Positions 46,141 to 57,149 of a stretch of 64,000 nucleotides of DNA are shown here, piece after piece. The notes beneath the pieces are model-generated. The model ran no database searches, was not told the DNA's origin, and saw only the letters and a list, made by a program, of their open reading frames with translations. This DNA comes from Psococerastis gibbosa (lineage: Eukaryota; Arthropoda; Insecta; Psocodea; Psocidae). How positions within the stretch are numbered: position 1 is the stretch's first letter; each line of letters begins with the position of its first letter. The stretch covers positions 38,971,039-39,035,038 of the forward strand of contig OZ020487.1 of assembly GCA_963971405.1 (NCBI GenBank), read 5' to 3'. Made by a program: the position numbers and the translations under genes.

Positions 46141-46348
46141 TCTACTAAGTTACTAAGTCCATAGTTATAAATGTCGTGTAAATCGATCAAGCCACCAGCG
46201 CAATGTCAACCTATCAGTGTTAATTACAATTATTTTGCATGATAAATGTAGTTTTATCGCCAGTTAAACACATAAATTAAATAGCCTGCAATAATTTGTA
46301 ATAAACCGAAATGTGCAAGTGACTGATTGGGCATGTCAGCCTGTAGCA

Positions 46349-46644
46349 CGGTGCATGCAGAGGCGGATCTAGGTTTTTCATCAGTTGAGGGGGCGCAAAA
46401 AGGGCCCGGAGAAAATGAGCCTGCGTTTGATATAAATTATACACACTGTATACTGTGGGGGGGGGGGCTATACCAAAAACTGATCAGCGTAATATTAAGT
46501 TACTTGGCATGAATATCAACACAAACTTTGGCCAGTCGTTTTTTGTACTAAGTCGTATTTCATACTAATTATTTATTGTAGAGCTAGCAAAATGTTAGGC
46601 ATTAGGCATTAGGTCACTAGAGCCATTTGGCCACTATATATATT
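46349..46644. other. hAT-like left-end fragment and flanking DNA
   Basis: CAGAGGCGGATCTAGG followed by G-runs looks like the left end of the G-tract hAT-like group. No matching right end or duplication found. Confidence 0.5.
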
Positions 46645-46648
46645 GGGA

Positions 46649-46945
46649 CAGTGGTGGATTCAGGAATTTTTCAAGGGGGGGGGGAGGAACCTAGCATTTT
46701 GGCTGGCTTGAACTAATGCCCATCCGTTAGATTTGCAAATTAGCGTAATTTTTCTTGCATTTTAACTTAAAAACGCATTTTTCTTTTTATTAAATTTACC
46801 TTTGGCTTTGGGCCTATTTAATTAAATTTGAATTATTCTTATTTCATAACATAATAAATGAGAATCTACCTAAAAATCTGCCATAACGTGGCCACGGAAG
46901 TACCTCAGTCGCAGGGGCAGTCGCCCCCCCTGGAACCGCCACTGA
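46649..46945. mobile_element. Probable hAT-like element with G/C tracts
   Basis: CAGTGGTGGATTCAGGA then a G-run; the inverse CAGTGGCGGTTCCAGG with a C-run at the right. Flanks do not match, so the boundaries may be eroded. Confidence 0.6.
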
Positions 46946-47460
46946 TATGATTATCAGATATGATTTTACATAACCTTCTACGCCTGCTGGGGTCTCAATT
47001 CGTAGGAGTACTGTGTGCTAAGGAAGGTTTGGTCTGCCTCGCATTAGTATATTAGAATAATGTTTCTTGCGAAAATGACGCCCCTTCCACGTAAATGCGG
47101 GATCTTAAACTTGTTGTGGCTCAATAATTTTAGTTTGTTATAATTATGAAGAACCAGTCCATGCACACCCTGCGGATAGATCTTCAACTTCAAACAAACA
47201 GCTTATAGATTATGTTGTAACTACTTTATGAAAAATTATTGATAAATTGCCCATGCTCACGTAAGCACGGTCCATTTAATCCATTCTACATTAGAATACT
47301 AGTTATAAGTGCGTACAGGTATAATACTTTGAAATAAGTCGTAAATTTATTTTGAATTTAAAGTCCTAAGCCCCCCCCCCCCCCCCATACACAGATAATT
47401 GATATGATACTCCGGTATGGCCACACAAATACTAATACACTCTAGTATTATATGGTATAT
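46946..47460. other. Anonymous stretch
   Basis: A poly-C run at ~47371-47386. No gene. Confidence 0.4.
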
Positions 47461-47900
47461 ATCAATCAATCAATCAAATCAATCAAAAGGTGTATTAGAA
47501 AAATACAAATACACAATACTGTAGGGCCAGATAGCCCATAACAGACTAATAAATAAATAAATAAATAATTTAACAACAAAATTTTAAACCCTTGAAAAAA
47601 AGGACTTACATTAACTTACGTGCTAATGACAGGTCCACAGAAAAAATTCTTTTTAATCCATAATTTGAAACATAGATTCCACCTCTTCCCGTCCAATCAG
47701 CCATTCCCGAATAAATTTTGAAAATCTATTTGTGGTCAGAGATCCAGAGCCGTAATTTTAGTTGATTAAATGTCTTTGGCGCTAGGTATTGGTAGGTCTT
47801 TGTAAAAATTGTTGTATATGCTCTAGGTACTGTGAAAAGCTCAATTTGTCTGGTATTTACTGGCCTCGGTCTCTGTACCATAACGCCACTGATGGAATAA
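47461..47900 (-). pseudogene. LINE C-terminal fragment with GATT-repeat tail
   Basis: TRPVNTRQIELFTVPRAYTT then KTYQYLAPKTFNQLKLRLW, and in a shifted frame FSKFIREWLIGREEVESMF: the VPRxRT..Y..xAPxxWNxLP..FKxxLxxWL pattern of LINE tails. It ends in (ATTG)n. Confidence 0.75.
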
Positions 47901-47998
47901 AATATTTTTAAAGTCTTGTATAGGTAAAGGTATCTTAGTAAATAACACTGACATTAAATTAACTTTGGTTGAAGAGGTAAACCTCCTCGATATAACCG

Positions 47999-48110
47999 AA
48001 ATTAGAGGATATGGAAAAAAAGTCCAGTGGTTAAGACGGCGCCCCGGTTAGGCATAGATCGTGGGTTCGAATCCCTCCAATCCCAGTTTTTTTTCCATAT
48101 CCTCTAATTT
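47999..48110. mobile_element. Short TIR element enclosing a tRNA-like sequence
   Basis: AAATTAGAGGATATGGAAAA is mirrored by TTTTCCATATCCTCTAATTT. Between them is a tRNA-like unit with AGTGGTTAAGAC (A box-like) and GTGGGTTCGAATCCC (B box). No intact anticodon stem. Confidence 0.75.
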
Positions 48111-49154
48111 TGGTGACACAAATACCTAATTAAGTACCACAAGTACCTACCTAATTTCTACTGAAGAAATTATATCTAACTATCCTTCTTCCATTTACTA
48201 TAAAATTAATGTTGTTGTTTCCAACGCCTGCTTTCAGCATTTCTGCTTTAAGCAACCCTGTCAGCCTGCTGGGGGGAGAGAGTCCATTTGTTAACTTTAG
48301 GCACCCTAAGGGCAGACTCTTTCACCTCAGGGAGACTGACAGGGTGGACTTCCTGATTATAGTGGATTCCGAACCACTTGGGGAACATGGTAAAGTCACA
48401 CGAGTAAATCGGTGACCAGAACTCGACAGTCATGTACGATAGACTGACTGGTATAGTCTCAGCTCGTTATCATGTCCCACCATGTTCCCCTGCCAACGCT
48501 GTGCACACTACCAAGTTTGCCGCAGTTTGAAACATGCTCTGCTCTTACATGGTAAGGCCGTTGGCGAAACTATAAGAAGACTATAAAATTGATTGTCAAC
48601 AGTAGGTACAGTGGTGTTCGTGGAGTCCGCGACTGATACCTCACTATTATAAATGAGAAAAATGGGACCGTGAATTTGGGGGTACTGGAATCCAATATGA
48701 TCATAAATCCTTCCTTGGGCTTTTATGACGGTTCCTTCAACTTTTAAAATATCGTTTCTTCCTGCCAACACGTAATTATGGTGCTGTTTTATGCAAATGG
48801 CGACGGTACAAATTTAAGTAAATACGATTTTTGGATTTTACGTTTTTCTCTCTTATGAATTTTACATGCGATTCTATTGTTTATTTTATTTTATTTTATA
48901 TTTTTAATGCCACGGCATCGCAGTTTTCCGCTACACTTATCCTATTCCAATGCGTGCGAAAGTCTCTATAGTCCGTCACATTCCACTTTCCGTAATAAAA
49001 TGGCGGGTTTTGCAGCCATGCATCGTAGTACAACAACAAGAATGCACGCGGGACGAGAATAAACCCCGGGCCCGTGTACCGTCCAATCCAACGGGAATTA
49101 CGCCAAGGAGTCCCGTAGAAATAACTTCTGTCTCGTTCCACACGGGTATGGATG
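48111..49154. other. Unassigned region with minus-strand ORFs
   Basis: Minus ORFs at 48508-48771 (87 codons) and 48896-49249 (117 codons) show no family I know. An inverted phrase (CCCTGTCAG / CTGACAGGG) at 48256-48344 hints at a mobile element. I cannot call a gene. Confidence 0.35.
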
Positions 49155-49520
49155 CAGTCCAGCATTATCTTCGGTGGTAGATGGGAGAATGGTATCTGGA
49201 GGATCAGACATAATGCCGAAATACATCCCCGATTCGCCTCCCCGAACATAATATCAGAACTGAAAGGGCGTTGAATCCAATGGCTGGGTCATGTGCACTG
49301 AATGCAGGTGGGGAGGTCGCGAGGACGCCGAAGCTAGTTTTGGAGACACCTTCAACCACCCCAGGCTGCCCGGTAGGCCAAGGTTCATATGGATGGACCA
49401 AGTGCTCGAAGAAAATGTGCACGCCACCGGCACCCGAGACTGGAAGCTAGTGGCGGAAGATCGTCCAGGATGGCGTGGTGTAGTGGCAGCGGCCAAAAGT
49501 CCCCCCGGGCTGGATGCGCC
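49155..49520 (+). pseudogene. RTE-like LINE reverse transcriptase C-terminal fragment
   Basis: WENGIWRIRHNAEIHPRFAS then PNIISELKGR, stop, IQWLGHVH in one frame. FIWMDQVLEENVHATGTRDW and KLVAEDRPGWRGVVAAAKSP in another. Matches the EIWRIRxNAE..GHVxRM..GRPRxRWxDxVExD..DRxxWR ending of RTE-like LINEs. Confidence 0.82.
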
Positions 49521-50042
49521 TACCCGCAACTCAAGTAAGTCAAGTCCCACATTTATCTTTGTACAAAAGAGCTCCGCGTTCTAGCACATGAAAATATTAC
49601 TGTGGAGGAAACAGGGGAAATCTAACCAAAAGTACTTGATCTCTAAACATGATATTAAATCTTGCAAGTAATTTTTAAATAGGCAGATTGCCAAACCTAA
49701 ATATTGAAATACGACACTTGTTCAAAAGTAGAGCTGCCGAGTAAATGAACCTATGCGGCCTGCTATCTCAGTCCTTAATTATTACTGACCCCAGGTTCTG
49801 GAGGTTTCATTATCTCCGGTGCTAATGGGAAAATCTACACCTTTAATAAACTGCTAAATTAGACTACTGTATACTAATAGGCCTGCTACCAATACTTTGG
49901 AATCTGCATCATGCGTCATTTAAAGGCTCAATACATATTGCTATGAACTGAAATTTTTTTCGCGCTTCTCTTTTTTACTATATTATTTTTCATTTGAATA
50001 ATTTAATGAAATTAACATTTTTAAAAGTAGGTATGGGAACAA
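49521..50042. other. Anonymous stretch
   Basis: No gene or confident repeat. Confidence 0.4.
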
Positions 50043-50216
50043 TGGCGGATCCACGGGGGAGGTCACGGGGGTCATGACCCCCCCTAAATGAGTAAATTCA
50101 TAAGATACTAAAAATATTTTTTACAAAAGCGATTCTCGGGAGGGTGGGGGTATAGGCTGCACACCTGCACATACAACTTGTGACCCCCCTAAATTTTCTG
50201 CTGGATCCGCCCTTGG
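50043..50216. mobile_element. hAT-like element with G/C tracts
   Basis: TGGCGGATCCACGGGGG at the left, CTGGATCCGCCCTTG at the right; flanks agree only 5/8. The right end matches 26146-26192. Confidence 0.65.
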
Positions 50217-51055
50217 TTGGGAGGCACGGCGTCAATTGACAGAGCAGCCAAGAAATTAGTCTATACTTTATATATTGTACAATATAACTTACAGTAAGTT
50301 GATTCCATTGGCAGTAAAATGAAAATGTGGTCAAGTAGGCTGCTGTACAAGAGGAGCCAAAACGGCCTATCATTAATGTGGGAACTTGTGATTTCATTTT
50401 GATTAATCATGCTCATTTTCAATCGCCTAATTTACATGCGAGCACTGGAACCTACTATTAAAGTTTCTGACAAAATTTAGATTGATAGCTAGAGATGCCA
50501 ATGAAGATGAGTTTATCTGAGTGATGCATGTGTCAGTGTTACCTTTTGTCCAGTTTAGAAATATTGGACATTGGTTTTCCCTTGGGCACTCGAGAAGAGA
50601 AAGACTTTTTAGTGTTAGACTAAGTTTCGCCCCGTAAATATGAGACGTTTATTATTAATATAATTATTATATTATTGCCCCATGGACCATGTAGGTACGG
50701 GGTTATTGGACAAGGAAAAAAGTCAAGTGAAATAATTGTAGTTTGGTGATAAATACATTGCTTTAAATGTTGGTCTTCAACCATAAATCTGTTCTTTCAG
50801 AGTAGGCCATGAGACCTATTACGAATTCGGGGCAAAAAGCGGCTTACAACAAAGAATGTGGACCTATTGAAGCGAGTTATCGAGGCGCTATCGGCATTGG
50901 TGTATTTCATAATCAAATAGACCCTGTCGAATTATTGTCAGGCTATTGCCCCCCCCCCCCTTGTTAAGAAGACCAATTTTTACTCAATTTATTCATTTGA
51001 CATAATCAGTTGCCTTCATCTGCGGTACTCTTGCACCTATTCAATCCTTGATTCC
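50217..51055. other. Anonymous stretch
   Basis: A C-run near 50951. No gene recognised. Confidence 0.4.
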
Positions 51056-51056
51056 G

Positions 51057-51255
51057 TCAGAACATGTGTAGATATTCCGACTCCGATTTTCACCCGAAAG
51101 GTTGCTGGTTCGTGTCCCACACTTGCTAACTGGCCATGCTTCAGAGAACATGTGAAGCAGGCGGTCCCGGACCTACTTAGTTGACTGTACAAGAGAGCTT
51201 TATAGCCCCAACTCCGTTAGGTTGGCTTAGTAATAGAACAAAAATTAATTAATTG
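51057..51255 (+). mobile_element. tRNA-derived SINE
   Basis: Starts GTCAGAACATGTGTAG and has CACCCGAAAGGTTGCTGGTT and the GGCGGTCCCGGACCTACTTA body, ending at an AATT-rich tail. Confidence 0.82.
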
Positions 51256-51339
51256 ATTTAAATCCGAACTGTTATGCCACTGACCTATCCAAATGACAAA
51301 TACTCAAATTCTTTTCCTCCTGACTCGTATCAGTCGTAA

Positions 51340-51478
51340 GGCGCTTATTCCACCAACGTCAATAGTGATAGTAAATGTAGTATTGACGTGGTAGCAGACA
51401 TTTTTAGACTGTCTTTAATGTCTGTTACCACGTCAATACTACATTTACTATCACTATTGACGTTGGTGGAATATGCGC
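51340..51478. mobile_element. Hairpin MITE (arm type A)
   Basis: Near-perfect arms GGCGCTTATTCCACCAACGT..., with GTGGTAGCAGACAT on the left and a one-base variant on the right. Closely related to 165-306. Confidence 0.85.
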
Positions 51479-52080
51479 TTATCCAAAATTGGTGAAATTG
51501 ATGAACCATTGAGAAATTAATTAATTTCGCCAGAAATAGATGGCCACTCTATGTTTGCAAAATATTTAGATATCTGTCCCTTAATTTTACAGAAAAAATC
51601 TTCAAGAAATCAAAGAATGATTAATTAAATCTATTCATCTTTAAGTATTGGGAGATATAGCCTACTTATAATACACAAAATAAAACTTATCATGGTACCT
51701 AGTACTATTTTAGATAATAAATGACTTAGCGTGACTGAGAGCCAAACTACGGTAGGAAAAAGTACCACGCACCCGGTAGGGCGACGGTAACTCGAAATTC
51801 ACTGATCTGTACCTAAGGTATTACAATTACTGACCTGAAGGCATGACCAGTCAGATAACTGGGCAATACAACTGATCTAATCGATCGCGGTCTTGCCATG
51901 ATTGTCTACTAGGCTAATTAGGAGCATGAAACCTCTAGCGACGCCATGGCGGAGTACTGTAATCATCGTTTCAAAACCGAATACCGATCAAAATTACAGG
52001 TTCGAAATTTAAACAAAAATACATAAAATGTCTATTTCTAAAGGGTACGAAGAGGGTTAAGCAACGTTGAGATTGAAAAT
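51479..52080. other. Anonymous stretch
   Basis: No gene or confident repeat. Confidence 0.4.
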
Positions 52081-52082
52081 AA

Positions 52083-52230
52083 ATAAATAAAGACTTTTTT
52101 GTTGTTTCTATTACTAGGCCAACCTAGCGGAGTTAGGGCTATAAAGCCCTCTCTTACACTCAACTAGGAAGACCCGGGACCGCCTGCTTTACATACCCTC
52201 CGAAGCATGGCCAGAAAATGTAGCTACATT
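52083..52230 (-). mobile_element. tRNA-derived SINE, head missing
   Basis: AAATAAATAAA tail, then CTATTACTAGGCCAACCTAG through CATGGCCAGAAAATGTAGC. The B box part is absent. Confidence 0.82.
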
Positions 52231-52236
52231 AGAGTT

Positions 52237-52388
52237 CTAGGAGAGATGGGACATTCGCTACCCAACAAAATATACAATACTCAAATTTCTGGGGCCACTC
52301 TCCACGCCTCCAATGACCAGCTATTGAAAAAATGTACCAGGTAGCCCGAGGATTCCAAAAATATTTTTGGAATGTCCTATCTCTCTTC
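52237..52388. mobile_element. Small TIR element (GAGAGATGGGACATTC)
   Basis: GAGAGATGGGACATTC faces GGAATGTCCTATCTCTC at the right, ~150 bp total. A fragment of the same sequence may be at ~6198-6225. Confidence 0.65.
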
Positions 52389-52391
52389 AAG

Positions 52392-52710
52392 AAAGGGTTA
52401 GTTGGACTTACATTGCCTGTTGTGTAAATAGTCATTAGAGGCATGGGCCCCATGGTCGACGGCCGCGTTCGAGTGGCTAGAGAGTTTGCATTTCAATCGG
52501 GAGAACGGTAGTTCGAATCCTCAGGGGGATCGGATTTACTTAATAACTCAGAGTGTAATACAAGAGCGCGATGCGTCAATCGAAAAACCATCAGTCCTTA
52601 TCAGGACAAAGCCTGATGGTGGGAGTAGCACCCACTCCCGAAACGTCACCCCCTTCCCCTGTTCGATGACTCATGATGGCCCATGCCCATGTAAGTCCAA
52701 CTAACTCTTT
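52392..52710. mobile_element. TIR element enclosing a tRNA-like promoter
   Basis: AAAGGGTTAGTTGGACTTAC is mirrored at the right by TAAGTCCAACTAACTCTTT. Inside, GAGTGGCTAGAGAG and GGTAGTTCGAATCC have A box and B box form. A small ATCAGTCC..GGACAAAGCCTGAT hairpin follows. Confidence 0.72.
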
Positions 52711-52739
52711 GTTAAATAGTTTACACCATTGCCATTAAC

Positions 52740-52962
52740 AATAGTCAAGACATGCAGCTTAGTGGTACTGACTCTGACTTTCACCCGAAAGGTTGTTGGT
52801 TCGAGTCCCACACTATCTACATTTTCTGGCCATGCTTCGGAGGACATGTAAAGCAGGCGGTCCCGGGCCTTCCTATTCGAGTGTAAGAGAGGGCTTTATA
52901 GCCCTAACTCCGCTAGGTTGGCTTAGTAATAGCAACAACAAAAAGTCCTTATTTATTTATTT
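52740..52962 (+). mobile_element. tRNA-derived SINE, near full length
   Basis: Head CAGCTTAGTGGTACTGACTC, B box GGTTCGAGTCC, body GGCGGTCCCGGGCCTTCC, GGCTTAGTAATAG and an ATTTATTTATTT tail. Confidence 0.87.
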
Positions 52963-53039
52963 AACCTCGTGACCTCGTGACAGTTGTCGCTCTCACTTCA
53001 AATCATTAAAAATCATGACAGCCCCAAGTCTATACATAT

Positions 53040-53430
53040 TTAGGTGCATCTTACATATCTTAAAGCCTGAGGTGTGGGGGACATTTAAACAAAACGGGGA
53101 CACTCACACCTACAACACGAGGCAACGGGGAGACCTTGTAAGGCCAGCGCCACGCACAGCCAAGTGTGAGCGACTGGATCCTATACTACAAGGTTTCGCC
53201 TACCTTAGAAAACTCCCGATTGAACTGAGAGCGGCGAGAAATGCTTCTAACTTCCCTAAAATGCTTAGATACCATCTCTTAGAGAATGCTTTCTACACTG
53301 TCACTGAGGCACTTGCACAATGACCATGACAGAACTACCTGATTTTGACGACACTCTGACGATTTTATCTTATAGCCTACTTTACCTGTATTGTATAATT
53401 TAAAGGAAATATATATTGTGTTGTATTGTA
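53040..53430 (+). pseudogene. LINE C-terminal fragment (HTYNTR type), copy 2
   Basis: THTYNTRQRGDLVRPAPRTA, FAYLRKLPIELRAARNASNF and YHLLENAFYTVTEALAQ stay in one frame of ~100 codons. The 3' tail has GTATTGTATAATTTAAAGG. It is the end of a CR1/Jockey-like ORF2; the clade is a guess. Confidence 0.8.
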
Positions 53431-54435
53431 TTGTATAACCTTTACAAATAGATTCCTATCTCTGTTATGTACAATAGAACTCTAAACTAGGTTATTTAAA
53501 TTTATGAAATAAACGTAGGTACATTTTAACAAAATAGGCGTGTGCTTCATCTGATAAAAAATTATTTGTAGCTACCCCCCTCCCCCCATTAGTTAGTCTA
53601 ATGTAAGTTAATTTATGACGTTATAATTTAATCGATACTACATGTGTTTTTGACTTGCAACTTACCACCCCCCCCCCCCTACAAAATGGACTGGATCCGT
53701 CGATACTGCATCACTGTAATATCTGTAATATGAGTACGGCCGGTACGGGTTCAGTGGTACCGGTTCTTTCATAAATTTAGGAAGTTCACATTCTAAGTGA
53801 TCAGTCGTACGGTGAAGATCGCTGTTTCTTACAACTTCCGAACAAGTGGACAGAAAATTGTGCCGTTTCATAATCTGGTTGTGATCTCGTTATAAGGGGG
53901 CAGAGGCTGGTCATAATAGTTGTCCTAGTGCAGTGGGCTGATTCTGTGCAGGCATGTAATGCACTATACCTGCATAATTATTCCTACGACTGCCTTTCCA
54001 CTATAATTTTCACCTCTTGATCTATTCAGACTTCAGTGCGTATTTAATGGCTCTACTTGCGATGGTAATTTATCATAGAAACGGCAAATAAACATCAAAT
54101 CCAGGAAATTGATTTGATTGGGTTACATTAGTTGTATGAATGAACGCCAGAAAATGTTTGGCGTTGATTGAAACCTACAGCAGGCTTAGCACGAACACAA
54201 AGGGACAAGTTATCCTGGGGTTTGTGCTAGAATAATCTAACCGCCTTAAGAGAAAATGTGCACCCGAGAATGTTTTGCTTTTTATTTCATTGACTAATAA
54301 TGTTATTTAAGATTTGGTTAATTGCATTTGTAGAAGACAACTTCAGGCATCATATTTATATAGTAGACGTATTTATAATAATTTTCGGTGGCCAATAGTT
54401 AACACCACTTTATAAGCAACTCTTTTGTCCTGGGG
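53431..54435. other. Anonymous stretch with poly-C runs
   Basis: C-runs at ~53575 and ~53667-53679 may mark eroded G-tract elements. No gene. Confidence 0.4.
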
Positions 54436-54439
54436 TTGG

Positions 54440-54650
54440 GAAACTGGCCCCGAAGGCAGACTCAATGGAGAATCAACGGCATAAGGATGCAGAAGGCAAT
54501 GGGAAACCACTGTATTACAATTCCCTAATGCAGTCATCATGACTAAATATACATTCGATACTTGACTTCCTTTTGGGGAGTGTTTGCAATTGCCATGACG
54601 ATCGCCAATCTTTGATCGAACAGGCATTCGAAGAAGAAACAGAAGAATCA
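54440..54650 (+). pseudogene. RTE-like LINE fragment
   Basis: GGGAAACCACTGTATTACAA and TTGCCATGACGATCGCCAAT then GAAGAAGAAACAGAAGAA resemble the last part and tail of the LINE at 26815-27235. Confidence 0.55.
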
Positions 54651-55111
54651 TGTAACAACAATTATAGCCTCAGAGTACAGACTCCCGTTTGCGACCAATT
54701 TTCCCATATATTCCTTTCTCTAGAGGCCTATAGAGAATTCAATAAGACTCGTGGTATTTGTTGTAAATTGGCAAACAATATTTAGTTTGCTAATGAAGGT
54801 CTTGAGGAGAAATGGTATGCAAGAACTCGATGAATTGCGTGCGGGAGCAGCCTTCGCGGGCAAATGGCTGGCGGCTGCGATCCGAGTCCACCTTGACAAG
54901 GACGTCTTATGGAAGAGTTAACTCATCAAAAACAGCTCTTCCATGACATTTTCGCTGGACAATACCTGCAGCAATGTCATACATACTCGTACTGGTACAT
55001 GGACCCACACTAATTAGGAAGATTTCTTCAGAAATACTACACTTGGTACCTACATATCTTGTGTAAACACAGCACTACTGGTTGGAACCTGATTTGCAGT
55101 ACCGTAACTTG
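54651..55111. other. Anonymous stretch
   Basis: A short inverted phrase GGAAGAGTTAACTC / AGCTCTTCC at ~54912. No gene. Confidence 0.4.
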
Positions 55112-55535
55112 TAATTTTTTTACCCCCAGAAGCAAACTATCAAGGGGCAAGCGACCACCCGCATTTTATCAACACTAACAACAACTACAATACATGGGAA
55201 TTTAAAAGAAATCGTTGGAGCCGTTTTGGGGGTATAATTTTTTTAGACGTTTTTTTGAAGTTTTTTGAAAATAAAAACCCCCCAAATTGAGTTAGCCCAA
55301 AATAAAAAAAATAGTCCTGAGGTATGATTTTTGTGAACCTACATGCCGAATTTCATCAAAATCGACCGAGTAGTTTGCCGGGAAATCGACGAACAGACAG
55401 ACAGACAGACATTTCGTAAAAACCACTTTTTTGGGTTCCTGGGACCCTAACACGTGTAAATCCGTTGAAATCTCGGAATCGAAAATTTAGACCGTCACAA
55501 AGCTTTCCTTATACTACGTAGAAATTGGAAAGCAA
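55112..55535 (-). mobile_element. TGCTTTCCAATTTA-family element, copy 3 (truncated)
   Basis: The minus strand begins GCTTTCCAATTTCTACGTA at 55533 and runs to the GGGGCAAGCGAC block at ~55145. The rest is missing. Confidence 0.75.
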
Positions 55536-55749
55536 AAACAGAGCTTATAGTCCTAGGGTTACCACAGCAGCTACCTGAACTAAGAGAGGGTCTAACCATA
55601 TGGAAACCTTTAGGTTACAAAAGGTTGCAAACTTAGAAAAAAATAAATATGTAACCTAGGGACCAATAAGTAGTCCTAGGTTCATAAAAACGCCAGGACA
55701 TTATTATTATTCGTAAAAAAATATATGCACAAAATGAAAAGACTATTTA

Positions 55750-56116
55750 GGTGCCCATTCCATTGACCGGCTAGGGGTATTTCCAAAAACGGTGACGTGG
55801 TAGCAGACATTCAAGACTTAGGTGGCGTTTCCACCGACCGAATTGACGGAAATGTTTATTTTCCTCTATGCCATAGTTAAAATTGATCATACAGCAAAAT
55901 CACAAACAAACAAACTAAAATTAAAAAATGGCGTCATGGGATATGTTAAGTACAAACATTTTAATAGATTTCTATAAAAAGAAAAATTCTAATTTCCGTC
56001 AATGTCATTTGCATTCTGCAATGCGAGATCGGTGGAAATGCAACCTAAGTCTTGAGTGTCTGCTACCACGTCACTGTTTTTGGAAATAGCCCTAGCCGGT
56101 CAATGGAATGGGCGCC
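55750..56116. mobile_element. Hairpin MITE (arm type D)
   Basis: GGTGCCCATTCCATTGACCG mirrored by CGGTCAATGGAATGGGCGCC. Arms carry GTGGTAGCAGACATTCAAGA and the core has the same direction as 34301-34682. Confidence 0.85.
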
Positions 56117-56474
56117 TTAAGGATGGTGTAATTTCCATGTAATTAAGAAATTGTTTAGGACCAGTTTACTATCTATAGTCACATTGGAGGTCCATTATAC
56201 CGATTGAACACGCTCTCTCGTCTCAATAGTCACACACAATATTCTCTCTTAACTTCCTACCGACTGCTTTTCCAGAAGAGTTACCAGTACCAAATTGACT
56301 ATATTGTGTCATTTTGTCAATGGTCCTCTCATTTGGATTGTGTATCACATTAAGCCCCGCATGAACTCAACGGCTGAAAAAGTTACACTATTAAGAAAAT
56401 TTAAAAAATAACATATTCCGTTTCTTTATAAACCTGCCGTTATATCAGGTTCTCGCCAAAAGCATTGATGGCCG

Positions 56475-56640
56475 ATTGTAAAAATAAATAAAAACTAAAT
56501 AAATAAGGACTTTATTAAATTTGTTCTATTACTAAGCCAACCAAGCCGAGTTAGGGCTATAAAGCCCTCTCTAACACAACTAGAAAAGCCCGGGACTGGG
56601 TTAAATTCGGTGTCTGTACCACTACTTTACATGTCCTGAC
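56475..56640 (-). mobile_element. tRNA-derived SINE with internal deletion
   Basis: Tail AATAAATAAATAAGGAC, body up to GCCCGGGACTGG, then the head TGTACCACTACTTTACATGT. The B box region is deleted. Confidence 0.8.
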
Positions 56641-56774
56641 ATTTATTCTTATCTACCTACTTTTCTAGTATATCGATTATTTGTTCTCTATTTTCTAAAT
56701 GCACACCATTACCACAGGTATGTCAGTACACTATCTATAATATATAATAAATAATCACTTCCAGGAAAACAAAA

Positions 56775-57149
56775 CTATTTATTCAATAATACAGACTGAT
56801 AATTTCTTAAAGCCGCTACCGGGGGAAGGAGGGCAAGGTCGGGGGCAGGTATTCTAGGTGGCGAAATACCTAGGGGTAGAATTGGGTACCTAACAGGGTA
56901 GTATGATGGAAATAGGGGTCGAACGGCTGGATAGGGGAAAAATGGGGCGAATGGGGACAAAGTTACGAAGCCCCTTGGAGGGGGATGTATGGAGACTGCT
57001 GGATATCCCGCGGCAAGTATCCCCCTCTTTTGAATGTGGTGCGACTCATGTTGGTAGTTGCTGTCGTCAGCTGGTGTCCTTGAAGGGGAATGGCTAGTTG
57101 CAAGACTTTGATGGGCCAATGCTGCGGCGCAGAATGTGACGAGAAATAT
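56775..57149 (-). CDS. Cuticle-like gene 3, main exon
   Basis: Starts IFLVTFCAAALA after the acceptor and ends at TAG 56777-56775. The last codons AAT AAA form an AATAAA hexamer that abuts the stop. Confidence 0.83.
   Translation of the reverse strand: MFLVTFCAAALAHQSLATSHSPSRTPADDSNYQHESHHIQKRGILAAGYPAVSIHPPPRGFVTLSPFAPFFPYPAVRPLFPSYYPVRYPILPLGISPPRIPAPDLALLPPVAALRNYQSVLLNK

Noticed and set aside
47999-48110. Genuine tRNA gene
   Set aside because: B box and partial A box are present, but no intact acceptor and anticodon stems could be folded by eye; it is inside a TIR element.
48896-49249. 117-codon minus-strand ORF
   Set aside because: No recognisable family, overlaps an RTE-like fragment on the other strand and lacks splice support. 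Kept only as unassigned.
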